64,000 nt of DNA. Origin: Pseudobdellovibrionaceae bacterium. Lineage in GTDB: Bacteria > Bdellovibrionota > Bdellovibrionia > Bdellovibrionales > UBA1609. Location: the NCBI GenBank assembly GCA_023898385.1, contig CP060220.1, forward strand, positions 1,054,001 to 1,118,000. Reading direction: 5' to 3'. Position 1 is the stretch's first letter, and each line of letters begins with the position of its first letter. Of the stretch, positions 18,280 through 27,174 are shown piece by piece. The notes under the pieces were generated by a model that did no database searches, had not been told where the DNA came from, and saw only the letters and a list, made by a program, of their open reading frames with translations. Both the position numbers and the translations under genes were made by a program.

Positions 18280-19008
18280 CTAAGTGCTAGTGGCCTCTTT
18301 ATAACGATCTTCAATATAGGAGCGCATTTTAATAGCCACTCTTTGTAGAACCACTTCCAATCCGAAACTCACAAAAAATTTAGGAACGGGCAACTCCTTA
18401 TATCGATAATCAGCCACCAAAGATACTTCCGTATTCTTTCGACCCACCTCACTAAATCTGACGACCCCGGTCATTCCGGTAAAAACACCCCTACGAATGA
18501 CAAAGCGAATATCACTCCCCTTTTCGCTTTCACGCAAATCCACTTGCAACCACATTTGTGCCTCATACCCCAACGCAGAAGTGACTAAGTGGAGCATGTT
18601 TCGGTGAGTGTCAAATTTGGCCACCTGGATGGTGGAGCTGACTTTTGGCAGGTCTTCGAAGTTTTTAGCCACGTTAAAGGCAAACCCGCGAGACGCACGA
18701 ATATGCCCGGCCCCTTGCATCAATAATTTACTCGGATTTTTCATGTCTCCTAAATTTTCATCAGACTTGACGAGGACCACCACAGCTCTTTCGTCTTTGA
18801 TTTTTCGGTAAACGTTTTTCTTCTGCTTCCAAAAGGGAGAAACTTCTGGCTCCACCGAAACAAAACTCGACGCCTGGGAGGCGGCCCGCTCAGGGAGTCC
18901 TTTCACATCGGCCACCTGCCGTTCTGCGGCAAACGATGGGCCGAAAAATGCTTGGGTCAACAGAGCGCCTGCAAGAGCTAATTTACGTCCGTGGCTTCTA
19001 TGATTAAT
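18280..19008 (-). CDS. Exported SRPBCC-like hypothetical protein, probable ATT start
   Basis: No ATG, GTG or TTG gives a sensible start except a TTG at 18960 that lacks a signal peptide. Reading from an ATT at 19008 adds INHRSHGRKLALAGALLTQA and then SFAA, a textbook signal peptide, and AAGGA stands 9 bases upstream. The frame closes with TAA just above. ATT starts are rare (infC is the known case), so this is inference. The mature 210-residue domain has alternating strands and a final long helix, like START/SRPBCC lipid-binding proteins. Its stop is close to glpX. Confidence 0.6.
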   Translation of the reverse strand: MNHRSHGRKLALAGALLTQAFFGPSFAAERQVADVKGLPERAASQASSFVSVEPEVSPFWKQKKNVYRKIKDERAVVVLVKSDENLGDMKNPSKLLMQGAGHIRASRGFAFNVAKNFEDLPKVSSTIQVAKFDTHRNMLHLVTSALGYEAQMWLQVDLRESEKGSDIRFVIRRGVFTGMTGVVRFSEVGRKNTEVSLVADYRYKELPVPKFFVSFGLEVVLQRVAIKMRSYIEDRYKEATST

Positions 19009-19081
19009 CGTGTGACTTCCTTGTTACGCACCCATATATTGATTGCTTAGATTTTCATACCGGCCCGCCAAGGAGTCAACT

Positions 19082-19654
19082 TTGCAAAACATCCCGCCAT
19101 GGAAAAAGCAATTGCCCATGATTGCGACCTACGCTCGCATTTTAATGGCGCCGGTGCTTGTGGCGATTTTGATGTCGCCGCTGCCTCATGCCGGCCTGAT
19201 TGCCGCAGTGATTTTTATACTCACATCAATCACTGATTGGCTTGACGGCTACTGGGCCCGTCTTTATCAAGCAGAAAGTGCCATGGGCAAATTCATGGAC
19301 CCGATCGCCGATAAAATACTCGTGTTGACTGTGCTCATCTTGTTGCTTGATGCCCATAAAGTGGATCCCATTATGGTCATTTTATTGTTGGCGCGAGATA
19401 TTTTTATTGGTGGGTTGCGCTCAGTGGCCGCCAGCAACAATGTGATTATTGCTGCAAAACCCTTTGGCAAATGGAAGACGGGATTTCAAATGGCCGCTAT
19501 CCCCTGCTTACTTGTCTCGGACGAACTGTTTAAGGATCTCTCATTGCATGATATCGGCTATTACGGCCTATGGATCAGCGTCGTATTAAGTCTAATTTCG
19601 GGGGTGGAATACACATGGGGATACTACAAAAATCGACCAGCACTCAACAGGTGA
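19082..19654 (+). CDS. pgsA: CDP-diacylglycerol--glycerol-3-phosphate 3-phosphatidyltransferase
   Basis: Makes phosphatidylglycerol phosphate. The CDP-alcohol phosphotransferase signature is complete: DGYWAR, eight residues, then GKFMDPIADK. It has several membrane helices. Start choice: TTG at 19082 preceded by AAGGAG at six bases gives 190 aa, normal for PgsA; the open frame extends 13 codons upstream but lacks a ribosome site. It is divergent from the exported SRPBCC-like gene and begins a plus-strand operon with the next two genes. Confidence 0.92.
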   Translation: MQNIPPWKKQLPMIATYARILMAPVLVAILMSPLPHAGLIAAVIFILTSITDWLDGYWARLYQAESAMGKFMDPIADKILVLTVLILLLDAHKVDPIMVILLLARDIFIGGLRSVAASNNVIIAAKPFGKWKTGFQMAAIPCLLVSDELFKDLSLHDIGYYGLWISVVLSLISGVEYTWGYYKNRPALNR

Positions 19655-19666
19655 CCAGGCTCTAGT

Positions 19667-20839
19667 ATGGAATTTGTAAAACGAAATCTTTGGGAGATTG
19701 AGCGGTCTTGGGCGCTTCGGTACTTGGGGGCGGTGCTCGCCATCAGCCATGTTATCTCTGGAGTGACGTGGATCTACACGTCGCCATCCATTTTTAGTTG
19801 GACCCGCGGGCCTCAAGTTTGTTGGAGCTTTTTTTCGGGCTGTATGCCTTTACAATATTTATTTCTGCCAGATGCGGCTCCTGTCCTTTGGATCTATATG
19901 GGGCTTGCTGTCCTGGCCACATTGGCGTTTTTATTTAACCGTGGCCTTACGTTGGCCTGGTGGATGAGCCTTATTAGTTTTTTACTTCTTGTGGTCTTCA
20001 TCTTGGGCGACAAACGCCTGGCTAGCAACACTCACACGCTCTTGTTATTTCTAAACACGAGCTTTCTACTGTTCCCAAGTAAACCTCATCTTATGGGTGG
20101 TTTGATCGCAGCCTATTATGTGAGCGATGGTGTGTTGAAGTCCAATCTGGATTGGCTCAGCGGATATTGGTTTAAGGACGTTTATTCACTCTCTCATAAA
20201 GCTCTTGAGTGGATGGCTGCAGCCTTTGTCATGGCAGAAATCATTGCCGCCCCCATGATCATGTCTCGATCGGGACAAAGACTTTCCGGGGCCATCGTCA
20301 CCCTGATTGTGGTGAATATGGTTCAATGGAGTATTGGAAAGCCCTTTGGGCCCTTGGTGCTTAACCTTCTCATTTTGTTTTTCATATTTTATTTCATTGA
20401 GCGACGCCGCTTTGAACGGGAAACTCTTTACCAGTCTTATGTGCGTCCGGAACCCACAAAAATATGGGTGCCCATTTGGATAGCTCTCTTTGTCGCCGCC
20501 CAATCCCTACCCCTATGGGGTTCATACAATAAATCCTTGCGCACCCCAGTGACAATGAATCAGCTCACCATACCGGCTGATTGCCAGCAGTATGGGTATG
20601 CCATTTTTGAAAATGGCATTCGGGCGCTGCCCGAAGATTTGTTTAGACCAGAAGGAGACACCTCCCATTGCAACGTTGACCTGCGCCTGCTACATGCCGG
20701 AAAGCTCTGCCAACAGCTAGAATCAGAACCTGGGTTTTCCACCCTGGCGACGGTGTTATTAAAACGCGGCTACTCGGAGGCTCAGTATTCTGTGATTTAT
20801 ACCAGTCAAGACGTGTGTCAAAAGCGGGAGGCCCTATGA
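19667..20839 (+). CDS. Polytopic membrane protein of unknown function
   Basis: The 390-aa product has about eight hydrophobic helices between residues 15 and 290. A C-terminal soluble part of about 85 residues with four cysteines (DCQQYG, HCNVDL, LCQQ, DVCQ) probably faces the periplasm. It recalls HTTM-type or DoxX-like membrane proteins, but I cannot assign a family. It starts 12 bases after pgsA with AGG at seven bases, and its stop overlaps the next start in ATGA, so it is translationally coupled to the propeller protein. Confidence 0.7.
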   Translation: MEFVKRNLWEIERSWALRYLGAVLAISHVISGVTWIYTSPSIFSWTRGPQVCWSFFSGCMPLQYLFLPDAAPVLWIYMGLAVLATLAFLFNRGLTLAWWMSLISFLLLVVFILGDKRLASNTHTLLLFLNTSFLLFPSKPHLMGGLIAAYYVSDGVLKSNLDWLSGYWFKDVYSLSHKALEWMAAAFVMAEIIAAPMIMSRSGQRLSGAIVTLIVVNMVQWSIGKPFGPLVLNLLILFFIFYFIERRRFERETLYQSYVRPEPTKIWVPIWIALFVAAQSLPLWGSYNKSLRTPVTMNQLTIPADCQQYGYAIFENGIRALPEDLFRPEGDTSHCNVDLRLLHAGKLCQQLESEPGFSTLATVLLKRGYSEAQYSVIYTSQDVCQKREAL

Positions 20840-22263
20840 ACCCTCAACCTAGCCGCTTTGGAGTTCTGGTAACTATTTTTTATTTTGCTTACGCTGCAGG
20901 CATTGTAGCCTTTGTGTTTTCAAAAAACACCGTGCTTCTAAAAGACGAGGCGTTGTTTACTGAAATGCAGAATTACAAAGACACAACTCCGCAGGCGTGG
21001 AAAATCCCACACCGCGAATTTACCCAAAGCGAACCTCCTCCCCATGACCCCAGTGACACGGCCACTTTTGATCACCGCTATTATCGGGAAAATGCCACTA
21101 TGTGGCCACAACCTCTAAAGGAAACACCCGTAGAGAAACAGTGGCTGTTCTCGTATCCCCACACGCTTTCACTTCTTGATGCTGGGCAAACCTTGCAGCT
21201 TGCAAACCTTGTGGGCGAACCTCTTTGGTACTTCAAAACCGCTGACGATTCAGAAAAGATACCGGGGCTTCCTGCGGTGGACTCGAAGCTCGTCATCGTC
21301 ACAACAACTCAGGGAAGAATCTTTGCTCTTCAAAGGTGGAGTGGAGATGTGGTTTGGATGTTGCCCACCCCTTACGAATTTTTTGGACGCCCCCTCCTCA
21401 AAGGAGACACCCTTTTTGCCACGTCTTTTACCCCCGATAGCGGAGCTGATGAATTCTCTTTACTGGCCATTGATGCCGCATCCGGTGCCATTAAAATGGT
21501 TTCAAACAGCGTTAAACATGTGCTGAACACCAGCATTGCTGGCAATAAAAAAGGCGACGTCATTGTTGCGGGGACAAAAACCGGGCAAGTTGTAGCGTTG
21601 AACGGAAACAATGGCGATGTGCTGTGGGCCTTCAATGCCGAGTCGAAGGGCGTTGGTGACCTCTTAGTCTACGACGGCTTGGTGGTTTTTGCCGACGACT
21701 CCGGACAAAGCTATGGGCTAAACCTTTCCACTGGAGAGTTGCGCTGGACATACACGCTTAAATCGGGAACCCAATCTCCATTTGTGGTCATCCCCGAAAG
21801 CACCAAAGGAGCCATTCGCACGGATTCGGGTTACTTGCAGGTCATCGATCTAAAAACAGGAGATGGGCACTGGAGATACAACACCAACGACCCCCGCCCT
21901 GAGCAAGTGCCACTGCTTGTACCGCTGAGCAAATCCTCAGCCGCCAAGTTTAAAATGCTACCTCAACAAAAGGGCTGGTCTTTATGGAGCCCCTGCTCTG
22001 AAAACCGAATTTGCATTAATAACCCTGAAACGGGCCAGCTGCTCTGGCGCATTCGCCTAAAGGGCGAAATCGCCTCGCATTTACATATGGACCCGGTGAA
22101 CGCCCTTATCTATGCCTTGGTGAAAGACGAAGAAAGCACACCACCGGGAGCACTCTCCATGGCCGCTTACACCAAATACGAAGCGCCAAAGCCCGTCTCA
22201 CCACAACCAAAATCGGAAACCCAAACAAAGGATCCCTTTGAAATTGATGAAGAATTTGACTGA
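20836..22263 (+). CDS. PQQ-like beta-propeller protein
   Basis: The 475-aa product from the ATG at 20836 (GGGAGG upstream) has one N-terminal membrane anchor (about 9-31). A propeller follows whose blades carry the W-containing PQQ/BamB-type pattern (QRWSGDVVWM, LNGNNGDVLWAF, LSTGELRWTY, LKTGDGHWRY, PETGQLLWRI). The tail is Lys/Pro-rich and acidic. No quinoprotein catalytic residues are evident, so a BamB-like scaffold role or a sensor is more likely than a dehydrogenase. It is coupled to the preceding membrane protein. Confidence 0.8.
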   Translation: MNPQPSRFGVLVTIFYFAYAAGIVAFVFSKNTVLLKDEALFTEMQNYKDTTPQAWKIPHREFTQSEPPPHDPSDTATFDHRYYRENATMWPQPLKETPVEKQWLFSYPHTLSLLDAGQTLQLANLVGEPLWYFKTADDSEKIPGLPAVDSKLVIVTTTQGRIFALQRWSGDVVWMLPTPYEFFGRPLLKGDTLFATSFTPDSGADEFSLLAIDAASGAIKMVSNSVKHVLNTSIAGNKKGDVIVAGTKTGQVVALNGNNGDVLWAFNAESKGVGDLLVYDGLVVFADDSGQSYGLNLSTGELRWTYTLKSGTQSPFVVIPESTKGAIRTDSGYLQVIDLKTGDGHWRYNTNDPRPEQVPLLVPLSKSSAAKFKMLPQQKGWSLWSPCSENRICINNPETGQLLWRIRLKGEIASHLHMDPVNALIYALVKDEESTPPGALSMAAYTKYEAPKPVSPQPKSETQTKDPFEIDEEFD

Positions 22264-22295
22264 TGGCGTTGCGCAAAAACTAAGTGGGCGATTCG

Positions 22296-22324
22296 TTGAC
22301 AACCCATCAGGCGCCCTTTAAAAC
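22296..22324 (+). promoter_or_regulatory. Sigma-70-type promoter for tRNA-Gly
   Basis: TTGACA at 22296-22301, a 17-base spacer and TAAAAC at 22319-22324, placing transcription start about 20 bases before the tRNA. Confidence 0.5.
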
Positions 22325-22348
22325 GATGGGCTCTTGTGTTCAAAGACT

Positions 22349-22425
22349 GCGGGTGTAGCTCAGCTGGCTAGAGCGCAACCTTGCCAAGGTTGAGGCCGTG
22401 GGTTCGAATCCCATCACCCGCTCCA
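22349..22425 (+). tRNA. tRNA-Gly (anticodon GCC)
   Basis: A full cloverleaf can be drawn. The acceptor stem GCGGGTG pairs with CACCCGC. The D arm is GCTCAGCTGGCTAGAGC. The anticodon stem CAACC pairs with GGTTG around the loop TTGCCAA. The T arm is GTGGGTTCGAATCCCAT. Discriminator T is followed by an encoded CCA at 22423-22425. It marks the left border of the accessory region that follows. Confidence 0.97.
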
Positions 22426-22483
22426 TTAATTTCTTTGGCTCTTCTGGCTCTTCTCTCACTTAATTGTTGGTAACCCCAAAAAA

Positions 22484-23307
22484 CTAATTATTATTTCCTT
22501 TCCACGGGTCACCATTTAATAGGGGCATAAACTTTTCGTTTAAGAGTTTAAAACCTGTTTCCATATCGTACAGATGACCCTGGCGAAGTAGTGGTTTTAT
22601 GTCATTTAAGAATGGAGTTGAAGATTTCTTTAAATGTAAATTCTCTTCGAACTGTGCCCTGGAAATAGTTAAATCTTGTTTCGATATGTATTCACCAAAA
22701 CATTTTATTATTTTTTCTGGATCTACGTTTAATGTGGCGTGAGCAATATCCAGGTCGAAGAGATCACGGCCTTTCTTACGCTGGTACAGTGCGCGTAGTT
22801 TTGTCCCGAGAAGTTCGTTTACATCAAATGTTTTAATTTTAGTTTTTCCATAAAACCAAGGGTTTTCAACTTCAAAATCATGCTCTTTGATGCCAAGTAT
22901 ATTGAAATGCTCTTGTGTGCTGATTTCTACTTTCAATTTAAGCTTTTGCACTGGCGGTATCTCTGATTCAAAGTTAAAGCGTAAAATTATCCTTGTAGGT
23001 TTTGTATCTACTTGTGGCTTCCCAAGCCAAGGAGATAGAGTGGAGTGGAGCGCAGTGCATCTATTATTGGTCCGTAGTCTTGATCTTCGGTAACTACAAA
23101 GTCAATGTCCTCTGAATAGCGACTCTTATCATCAATAAAAAGCTTATGAAGTGCAGTGCCGCCTCTAAAAGCCAGTTGTTGATTTAAAAAGTCCTGATTA
23201 AATATTTCAACCAGTGCTCTGGAGATAACAAGGTCTTGCTCAACCTGCGCATCGCTTGGCCAGGGCACAACACTTCTCCAGCTGATGATATGTGCCTGTG
23301 GGATCAT
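22484..23307 (-). pseudogene. AbiEii-type nucleotidyltransferase toxin, broken by 5-bp duplication
   Basis: AbiEii toxins are nucleotidyltransferases that act on tRNA or nucleotides when not held by the antitoxin AbiEi. The N-terminal part (99 codons from the ATG at 23307) carries FRGGTALHKLF and SEDIDFVV, the GG-T and D-x-D metal motifs. It then shifts frame and stops at 23008. The C-terminal part continues in another frame to 22484 with LLGTKLRALYQRKKGRDLFDL. The break coincides with a tandem pentamer (GAGTG twice, 23038-23047, plus strand). Removing one copy gives a continuous reading S-T-L-S-P-W-L-G-K, as expected for the family. The ATG overlaps the antitoxin stop in ATGA. Confidence 0.85.
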
Positions 23308-24095
23308 ACGTCGGCCTCCACTACTTCATTAACTTTAATTTTCCATTTTTCATTCATTTTGCCATCTTTTTGTTTTGAGTAGATTGCAAGTGGTATGAAC
23401 TGTGGCTCTCGTCTTTCTACTTCTTCGTGTATAAAGCGAGTGAGTTCATCCTCTCCGCTATAGGTGTCAATGAGATATCCTAATCTCTGCAATACAGTGG
23501 TTTCAAAATGCTTTGAAACTGAGCCTAATTTCCTGGCTCGCAAATCTTTTGAAATTTCAATTATGGTATTTACAACATTGTCTAAATACCCAGATTTTTC
23601 GACATATTTTACTAGGTCACAAACAGTGACTTCTTTGGTCGATACATTCATGAAGCCAGTTTTGGTTTTTATTTTTTCTGTAGGAATGTCTGAAATATTC
23701 TTCTTGGAGGAAAACAAAATTCTTATTCCATTTAGCTCTATATTTCTGAGGGGGCCTTTGGTGATAACTTGAAACTCCATGGGCTGTTGGTGAGCGGCCC
23801 CATGAATTGCTGCTGCTGATAGGCAGCCCACATAGTAAGTCTTATTCAAATGATTCATCAGTTGGTCAATATAGTGCTCAGGTGGGAGGGGGCGGTCTTT
23901 ATATTCTGGGGGTACAATGGCATAAAATTCCTTTTTAGGGCTTAATAGCATCCCCTTTTTAGAAAGCTCCCTCAGGGCTGCTTGGAAGCTAGAATTACTC
24001 ATCTGACAGGCTTTTAGCGCCTCAGATCGAATAAAATGAGACCTTCCATTTTTTTGTAAATCAGAAATGTAGTTTTCAAGGTTTATTTTAGACAT
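23304..24095 (-). CDS. AbiEi-type antitoxin / transcriptional repressor
   Basis: The 263-aa product has an N-terminal winged helix-turn-helix (SEALKACQMSNSSFQAALREL, about residues 24-44, then the wing). The AbiEi domain follows with the signature YYVGCLSAAAIHGAAHQQP and KTGFMNVSTKEVTVCDLVKY. AbiEi neutralises AbiEii (type IV system) and represses its own operon by binding inverted repeats. The gene is intact, overlaps the broken toxin gene by four bases, and is AT-richer than the housekeeping genes to the left. An operator-like palindrome lies just upstream. Confidence 0.85.
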   Translation of the reverse strand: MSKINLENYISDLQKNGRSHFIRSEALKACQMSNSSFQAALRELSKKGMLLSPKKEFYAIVPPEYKDRPLPPEHYIDQLMNHLNKTYYVGCLSAAAIHGAAHQQPMEFQVITKGPLRNIELNGIRILFSSKKNISDIPTEKIKTKTGFMNVSTKEVTVCDLVKYVEKSGYLDNVVNTIIEISKDLRARKLGSVSKHFETTVLQRLGYLIDTYSGEDELTRFIHEEVERREPQFIPLAIYSKQKDGKMNEKWKIKVNEVVEADV

Positions 24096-24135
24096 TTTAG
24101 CTAGTTACACTCCAACTTGTGAAATATCCTGTTTT

Positions 24136-24164
24136 CATTAGTATATAGTATTCATATATTAATG
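24136..24164. promoter_or_regulatory. Operator-like inverted repeat upstream of abiEi
   Basis: CATTAGTATAT (24136-24146) and ATATATTAATG (24154-24164) form 11-base arms with one mismatch around a 7-base centre. It is 41 bases upstream of the abiEi ATG in a very AT-rich promoter zone. AbiEi is known to bind inverted repeats at its own promoter; the assignment is inference. Confidence 0.4.
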
Positions 24165-24194
24165 CAAATTAAATATTTTACTCTAATCTATGTT

Positions 24195-24341
24195 CATGCT
24201 AAACGTCTCAGCATGAGGCGTTTAGCATGAGGGCTTATAATCGAGGAAACCGTATTTTAAATACGGACGAAGCTCCAACTTCAGTATCCTCTCCGTGAGC
24301 AATAAGCACGGCCGCCGTGCATTTTACGGAGTAAAATGCAC
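24195..24341. repeat. Cluster of four tight hairpins in gene-free DNA
   Basis: The 24096-24528 gap has no gene. It holds CATGCTAAACGTCTCA / TGAGGCGTTTAGCATG (24195-24229, 16-bp stem with one wobble, GCA loop). It also holds CCGTATTTTAAATACGG (24250-24266), GCACGG/CCGTGC (24306-24320) and GTGCATTTTAC/GTAAAATGCAC (24317-24341, perfect 11-bp stem, GGA loop). The last two overlap and are mutually exclusive. None has a T tract. No function is known. Beyond 24341, up to 24528, nothing was recognised. Confidence 0.6.
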
Positions 24342-24528
24342 ACCCACACAATGTTTTTGTTTAAAGGGCCACAACTTAAGCCTGTTCACATGGCCGTGAC
24401 CCGATTCAGGCGCCCTCTCCTATGCGCTGACGCACTCAATATTGAGACCAAAATACGATACTGTTGCAACGGTGCGCTTCACCTCTTCTTTTTCTCATTT
24501 TGATTCAATCACTGCCTAAAAAATTCGC

Positions 24529-24570
24529 TCACTGACAAAATCAACCGAAGCCTAAAATTTCTGACCGAAA
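24529..24570. repeat. Extra copy of the IS right end plus 14-bp flank
   Basis: These 42 bases are identical to 25762-25803. The first 28 (to 24556) match the inner-facing right terminal inverted repeat of the IS, and the last 14 (24557-24570, ATTTCTGACCGAAA) match the bases flanking the IS on the right (25790-25803). The copy abuts the IS left end at 24571. Confidence 0.75.
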
Positions 24571-25789
24571 TGTAGACTGCGGTTGATGGTGTCAGTGACT
24601 TAGGCTGCCTTCATGGTTGTCTCACTTTGGGTATCGGCAGCCAATAATTTTTCTTTAGCCCCGGGTTTTAGCACTTGAGGGTACTGCAAGAGGTACTCGT
24701 TAGCAGACTTCCATCCGAGAGCTTTTCGGAGCCGCCAAGAGTTTTTCCATTGGCAATACTGTTCGAGGTATTCATTAAGCTGTTCGATGTTTTGCGGTCT
24801 TGCTCGATGGAACAACTCTTCATCGTCCATGCGGTGTGAACGCTCTACAAGCCCGTTAAGCTCTTTTTCTCCTGGAGGTATGAGTCTGTGCCTGATGCCG
24901 TGTTCATCGCATAGTTCATCCAAAATATGCGGCAAAGGATCGTCGATTCGTGAGACAAATTTATTCGTAAATTCCACGCCATTGTCTGTCTGAGTGCTGG
25001 TTATCCAAAAAGGCACTGCTCTTAGTAGTTCAATCATAAAGCGTTCAGTCTCCCAGTGACCATAACCTTCATAGGCCCTCTTAAACTCCCACCTCGATGC
25101 GTGATCAACGAAGTTATAGACGTAACACTTCTTGCCGTTTTCAAGGAGCGTTGTTTGCCAATTAACATCGATCTGCGTGTGCACTCCTGGCAACTCTACC
25201 TTCACAACGGTGGTGTGGCTAGACGCCGGCTTTGCACGCCTCTTAGAGCCCACAAGGCCCGCGTTCTTCAAAAACCGATGGATACGATACAGTGACAGCT
25301 CCACTCCAAGGTAACGTTTGAGGTGGGCTTGTATCACCTCAGCGCCCCAACCACAGAGTTTGCGCCATCGCCTGATGTGATAAGCCGTCCAGCCAGTGAT
25401 GTCCTGTGCTTGTCGCCCTGGTGCCTTTCTTGGCGTTAGTTTTCTGTGTCCACCCTCGAGGTAACTCTTTCTCCAGCGATAAACAGTACGGCCAGATTTA
25501 CCGATTTCCAGACCCACAAGTTCATAGTCTAAGTCCGAAAGGTTGCCAGAATGTTCCCTTTTAGCTAGCTCTATCAACGCAAGTAGTCTCAAAGTGAGAA
25601 TCTTATCTTTTTTTCGAAATTTCTTGGCTTCTCTTCGCAGTTTATCTAAATTAAGACGCATTGCTAACTCCTTGTTCTTCTTGGTGTTTCTTAATTTGAG
25701 ACTTTAAATTTCACCAAGAAGACTTGGAGTTTTTCAAGTAAAATCAACGTTTCCCGCCATTTCACTGACAAAATCAACCGAAGCCTAAA
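24571..25789. mobile_element. IS481-type insertion sequence
   Basis: About 1.2 kb with one transposase gene on the minus strand. The left end at 24571-24599 and the reverse complement of the right end at 25761-25789 align over 29 bases with about six mismatches, sharing the blocks CGGTTGAT and GTCAGTGA. The 14-bp sequence ATTTCTGACCGAAA on both sides is a plausible target duplication, within the range reported for the family. The transposase gene is intact, so the element may be active. Confidence 0.8.
24600..25661 (-). CDS. IS481-family transposase
   Basis: 353 aa. The N-terminal helix-turn-helix region (about 45-135) carries GKSGRTVYRWRKSYLEGG. The rve-type integrase core has the acidic triad in HTQIDVNW (Asp165), TQTDNGVEF (Asp226) and NGLVERSH (Glu273). 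The C-terminal LRKALGWKSANEYL motif is typical of the family. The stop lies one base inside the left terminal repeat. The reading frame has no disruption. Confidence 0.9.
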   Translation of the reverse strand: MRLNLDKLRREAKKFRKKDKILTLRLLALIELAKREHSGNLSDLDYELVGLEIGKSGRTVYRWRKSYLEGGHRKLTPRKAPGRQAQDITGWTAYHIRRWRKLCGWGAEVIQAHLKRYLGVELSLYRIHRFLKNAGLVGSKRRAKPASSHTTVVKVELPGVHTQIDVNWQTTLLENGKKCYVYNFVDHASRWEFKRAYEGYGHWETERFMIELLRAVPFWITSTQTDNGVEFTNKFVSRIDDPLPHILDELCDEHGIRHRLIPPGEKELNGLVERSHRMDDEELFHRARPQNIEQLNEYLEQYCQWKNSWRLRKALGWKSANEYLLQYPQVLKPGAKEKLLAADTQSETTMKAA

Positions 25790-25872
25790 ATTTCTGACCG
25801 AAAGGCCTAAAGATCTTAGCGCTTCTGCCGATAAAGAAAAGTAAACCATTAGCCTTTAAAGCGGAGAGTGTT

Positions 25873-26997
25873 ATGTACGTACCTTTTCAATTCTTATCTT
25901 TCATAACAGGGTTTGGCCTCTTGCTCTTTCTAAATATGGGACTCACTGCCTGCAAACTTGGAGAAACAGCCGTTTCAGGGAAATTTAACCCAGACTCATC
26001 AAATCCATTGCCAGCCCCCCCTCCGACTCCACCAGTTGAATCAACTCCACTATGTATCATTGCCACAGCCCCAATGATTAACACTACCCTCAATGCAAGT
26101 GGTTCATCTGGACAAAGTATTTATGTCAGCGACTCTCATGCCTACTTTGGCACCACTGGAGTTACAACTGGAGTGCAAATCATTGATGTCAGCATGCCAG
26201 GCACCCCTGTCAACAAGGGTTATATTGCAACCAACACAGGTCCAGGACAAATTGATCCCTCAGGCAATGATATCCTAGACATCTTTGTAGACAACTCGAC
26301 TCTCTTTGCAAGTACCTATTCGGGAGGGCTCTTGGTCGCAGATGCTAGTGACCCCCTAACGCCTACCGTTCTCGGAACATTAAATCTTTCCGGCGAAACC
26401 TGGTCAGTTGCTGCAAGGGGCCAGTACGCTTATGTTGGCAGTAGTAGTGCCGGCCTCTATGTAATTGATATATCTAATCCCAGTGCCCCTACCATTACAA
26501 ACACCTTAGGTGGCGCCAACCTGAGACATATTCAAATAGATGGCGATACAATCATCGGAGCCTCAGCCACAGAACTCTTTGTAATCAGTATTTCAGATCC
26601 AGTGAACCCAGCTGTTCTTGGCAGCCTCACCGTGCCCAATATTTCAGCCTACGAGATCTATTCCACCAATGGATACTTGTATGGCATTGACAAGGTTATA
26701 AAAGTGCTGAACACCTATGATATTTCAGACCCCGGCAATATCACTATCGTGCATACCACTTCGCCCGGCACTTACGATTATCGCTCTATCGATGGCTTCG
26801 CAGAAAAACTATTTATTGGTACGGGATCTGGAACCGGTGGCGAGGTACTGACCTTTGATATATCTGATCCTGCCCAACCTTCTCCACTTACGACAACGAC
26901 CTTGAGTAACAGGTCTTATGAAATTCACTTCTCTGAGGGTTACGTTTTTTCTGCAAACAATGATGGCAATATGGAAATTGTTGAGGTTTGTCCGTGA
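25873..26997 (+). CDS. LVIVD-repeat beta-propeller lipoprotein
   Basis: The 374-aa product has a lipoprotein signal ending GLTAC (Cys27), a Pro-rich linker (about 45-58), and a propeller. The blades repeat the pattern LYVIDISNPSAPT, LFVISISDPVNPA, LNTYDISDPGNIT and LTFDISDPAQPS, the LVIVD repeat (about 40 residues per blade). The family is surface-exposed and its role is not established. The start has GGAGAG nine bases upstream. It lies directly right of the IS inside the accessory island. Confidence 0.85.
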   Translation: MYVPFQFLSFITGFGLLLFLNMGLTACKLGETAVSGKFNPDSSNPLPAPPPTPPVESTPLCIIATAPMINTTLNASGSSGQSIYVSDSHAYFGTTGVTTGVQIIDVSMPGTPVNKGYIATNTGPGQIDPSGNDILDIFVDNSTLFASTYSGGLLVADASDPLTPTVLGTLNLSGETWSVAARGQYAYVGSSSAGLYVIDISNPSAPTITNTLGGANLRHIQIDGDTIIGASATELFVISISDPVNPAVLGSLTVPNISAYEIYSTNGYLYGIDKVIKVLNTYDISDPGNITIVHTTSPGTYDYRSIDGFAEKLFIGTGSGTGGEVLTFDISDPAQPSPLTTTTLSNRSYEIHFSEGYVFSANNDGNMEIVEVCP

Positions 26998-27174
26998 TTT
27001 ATGGACTCAAAAAAAGATACTAGGTGGAAAAAAGTATTTCACGCTACAGTTCTTCCAGTGCTTCTCTCGAAGTTTACTGAATTCAATGTATTTAGCGGGC
27101 ACGAAATTATGTTTTTATTGCAAACAAAAATTACCGGCAGAAAACGTTTCAAAATGGGAAGTCACCCTTTTGCA

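Noticed and set aside
24195..24341. Hairpins as an integron attC array
   Set aside because: No integrase gene is present and the stems are perfect and short-looped, unlike the imperfect long attC hairpins.
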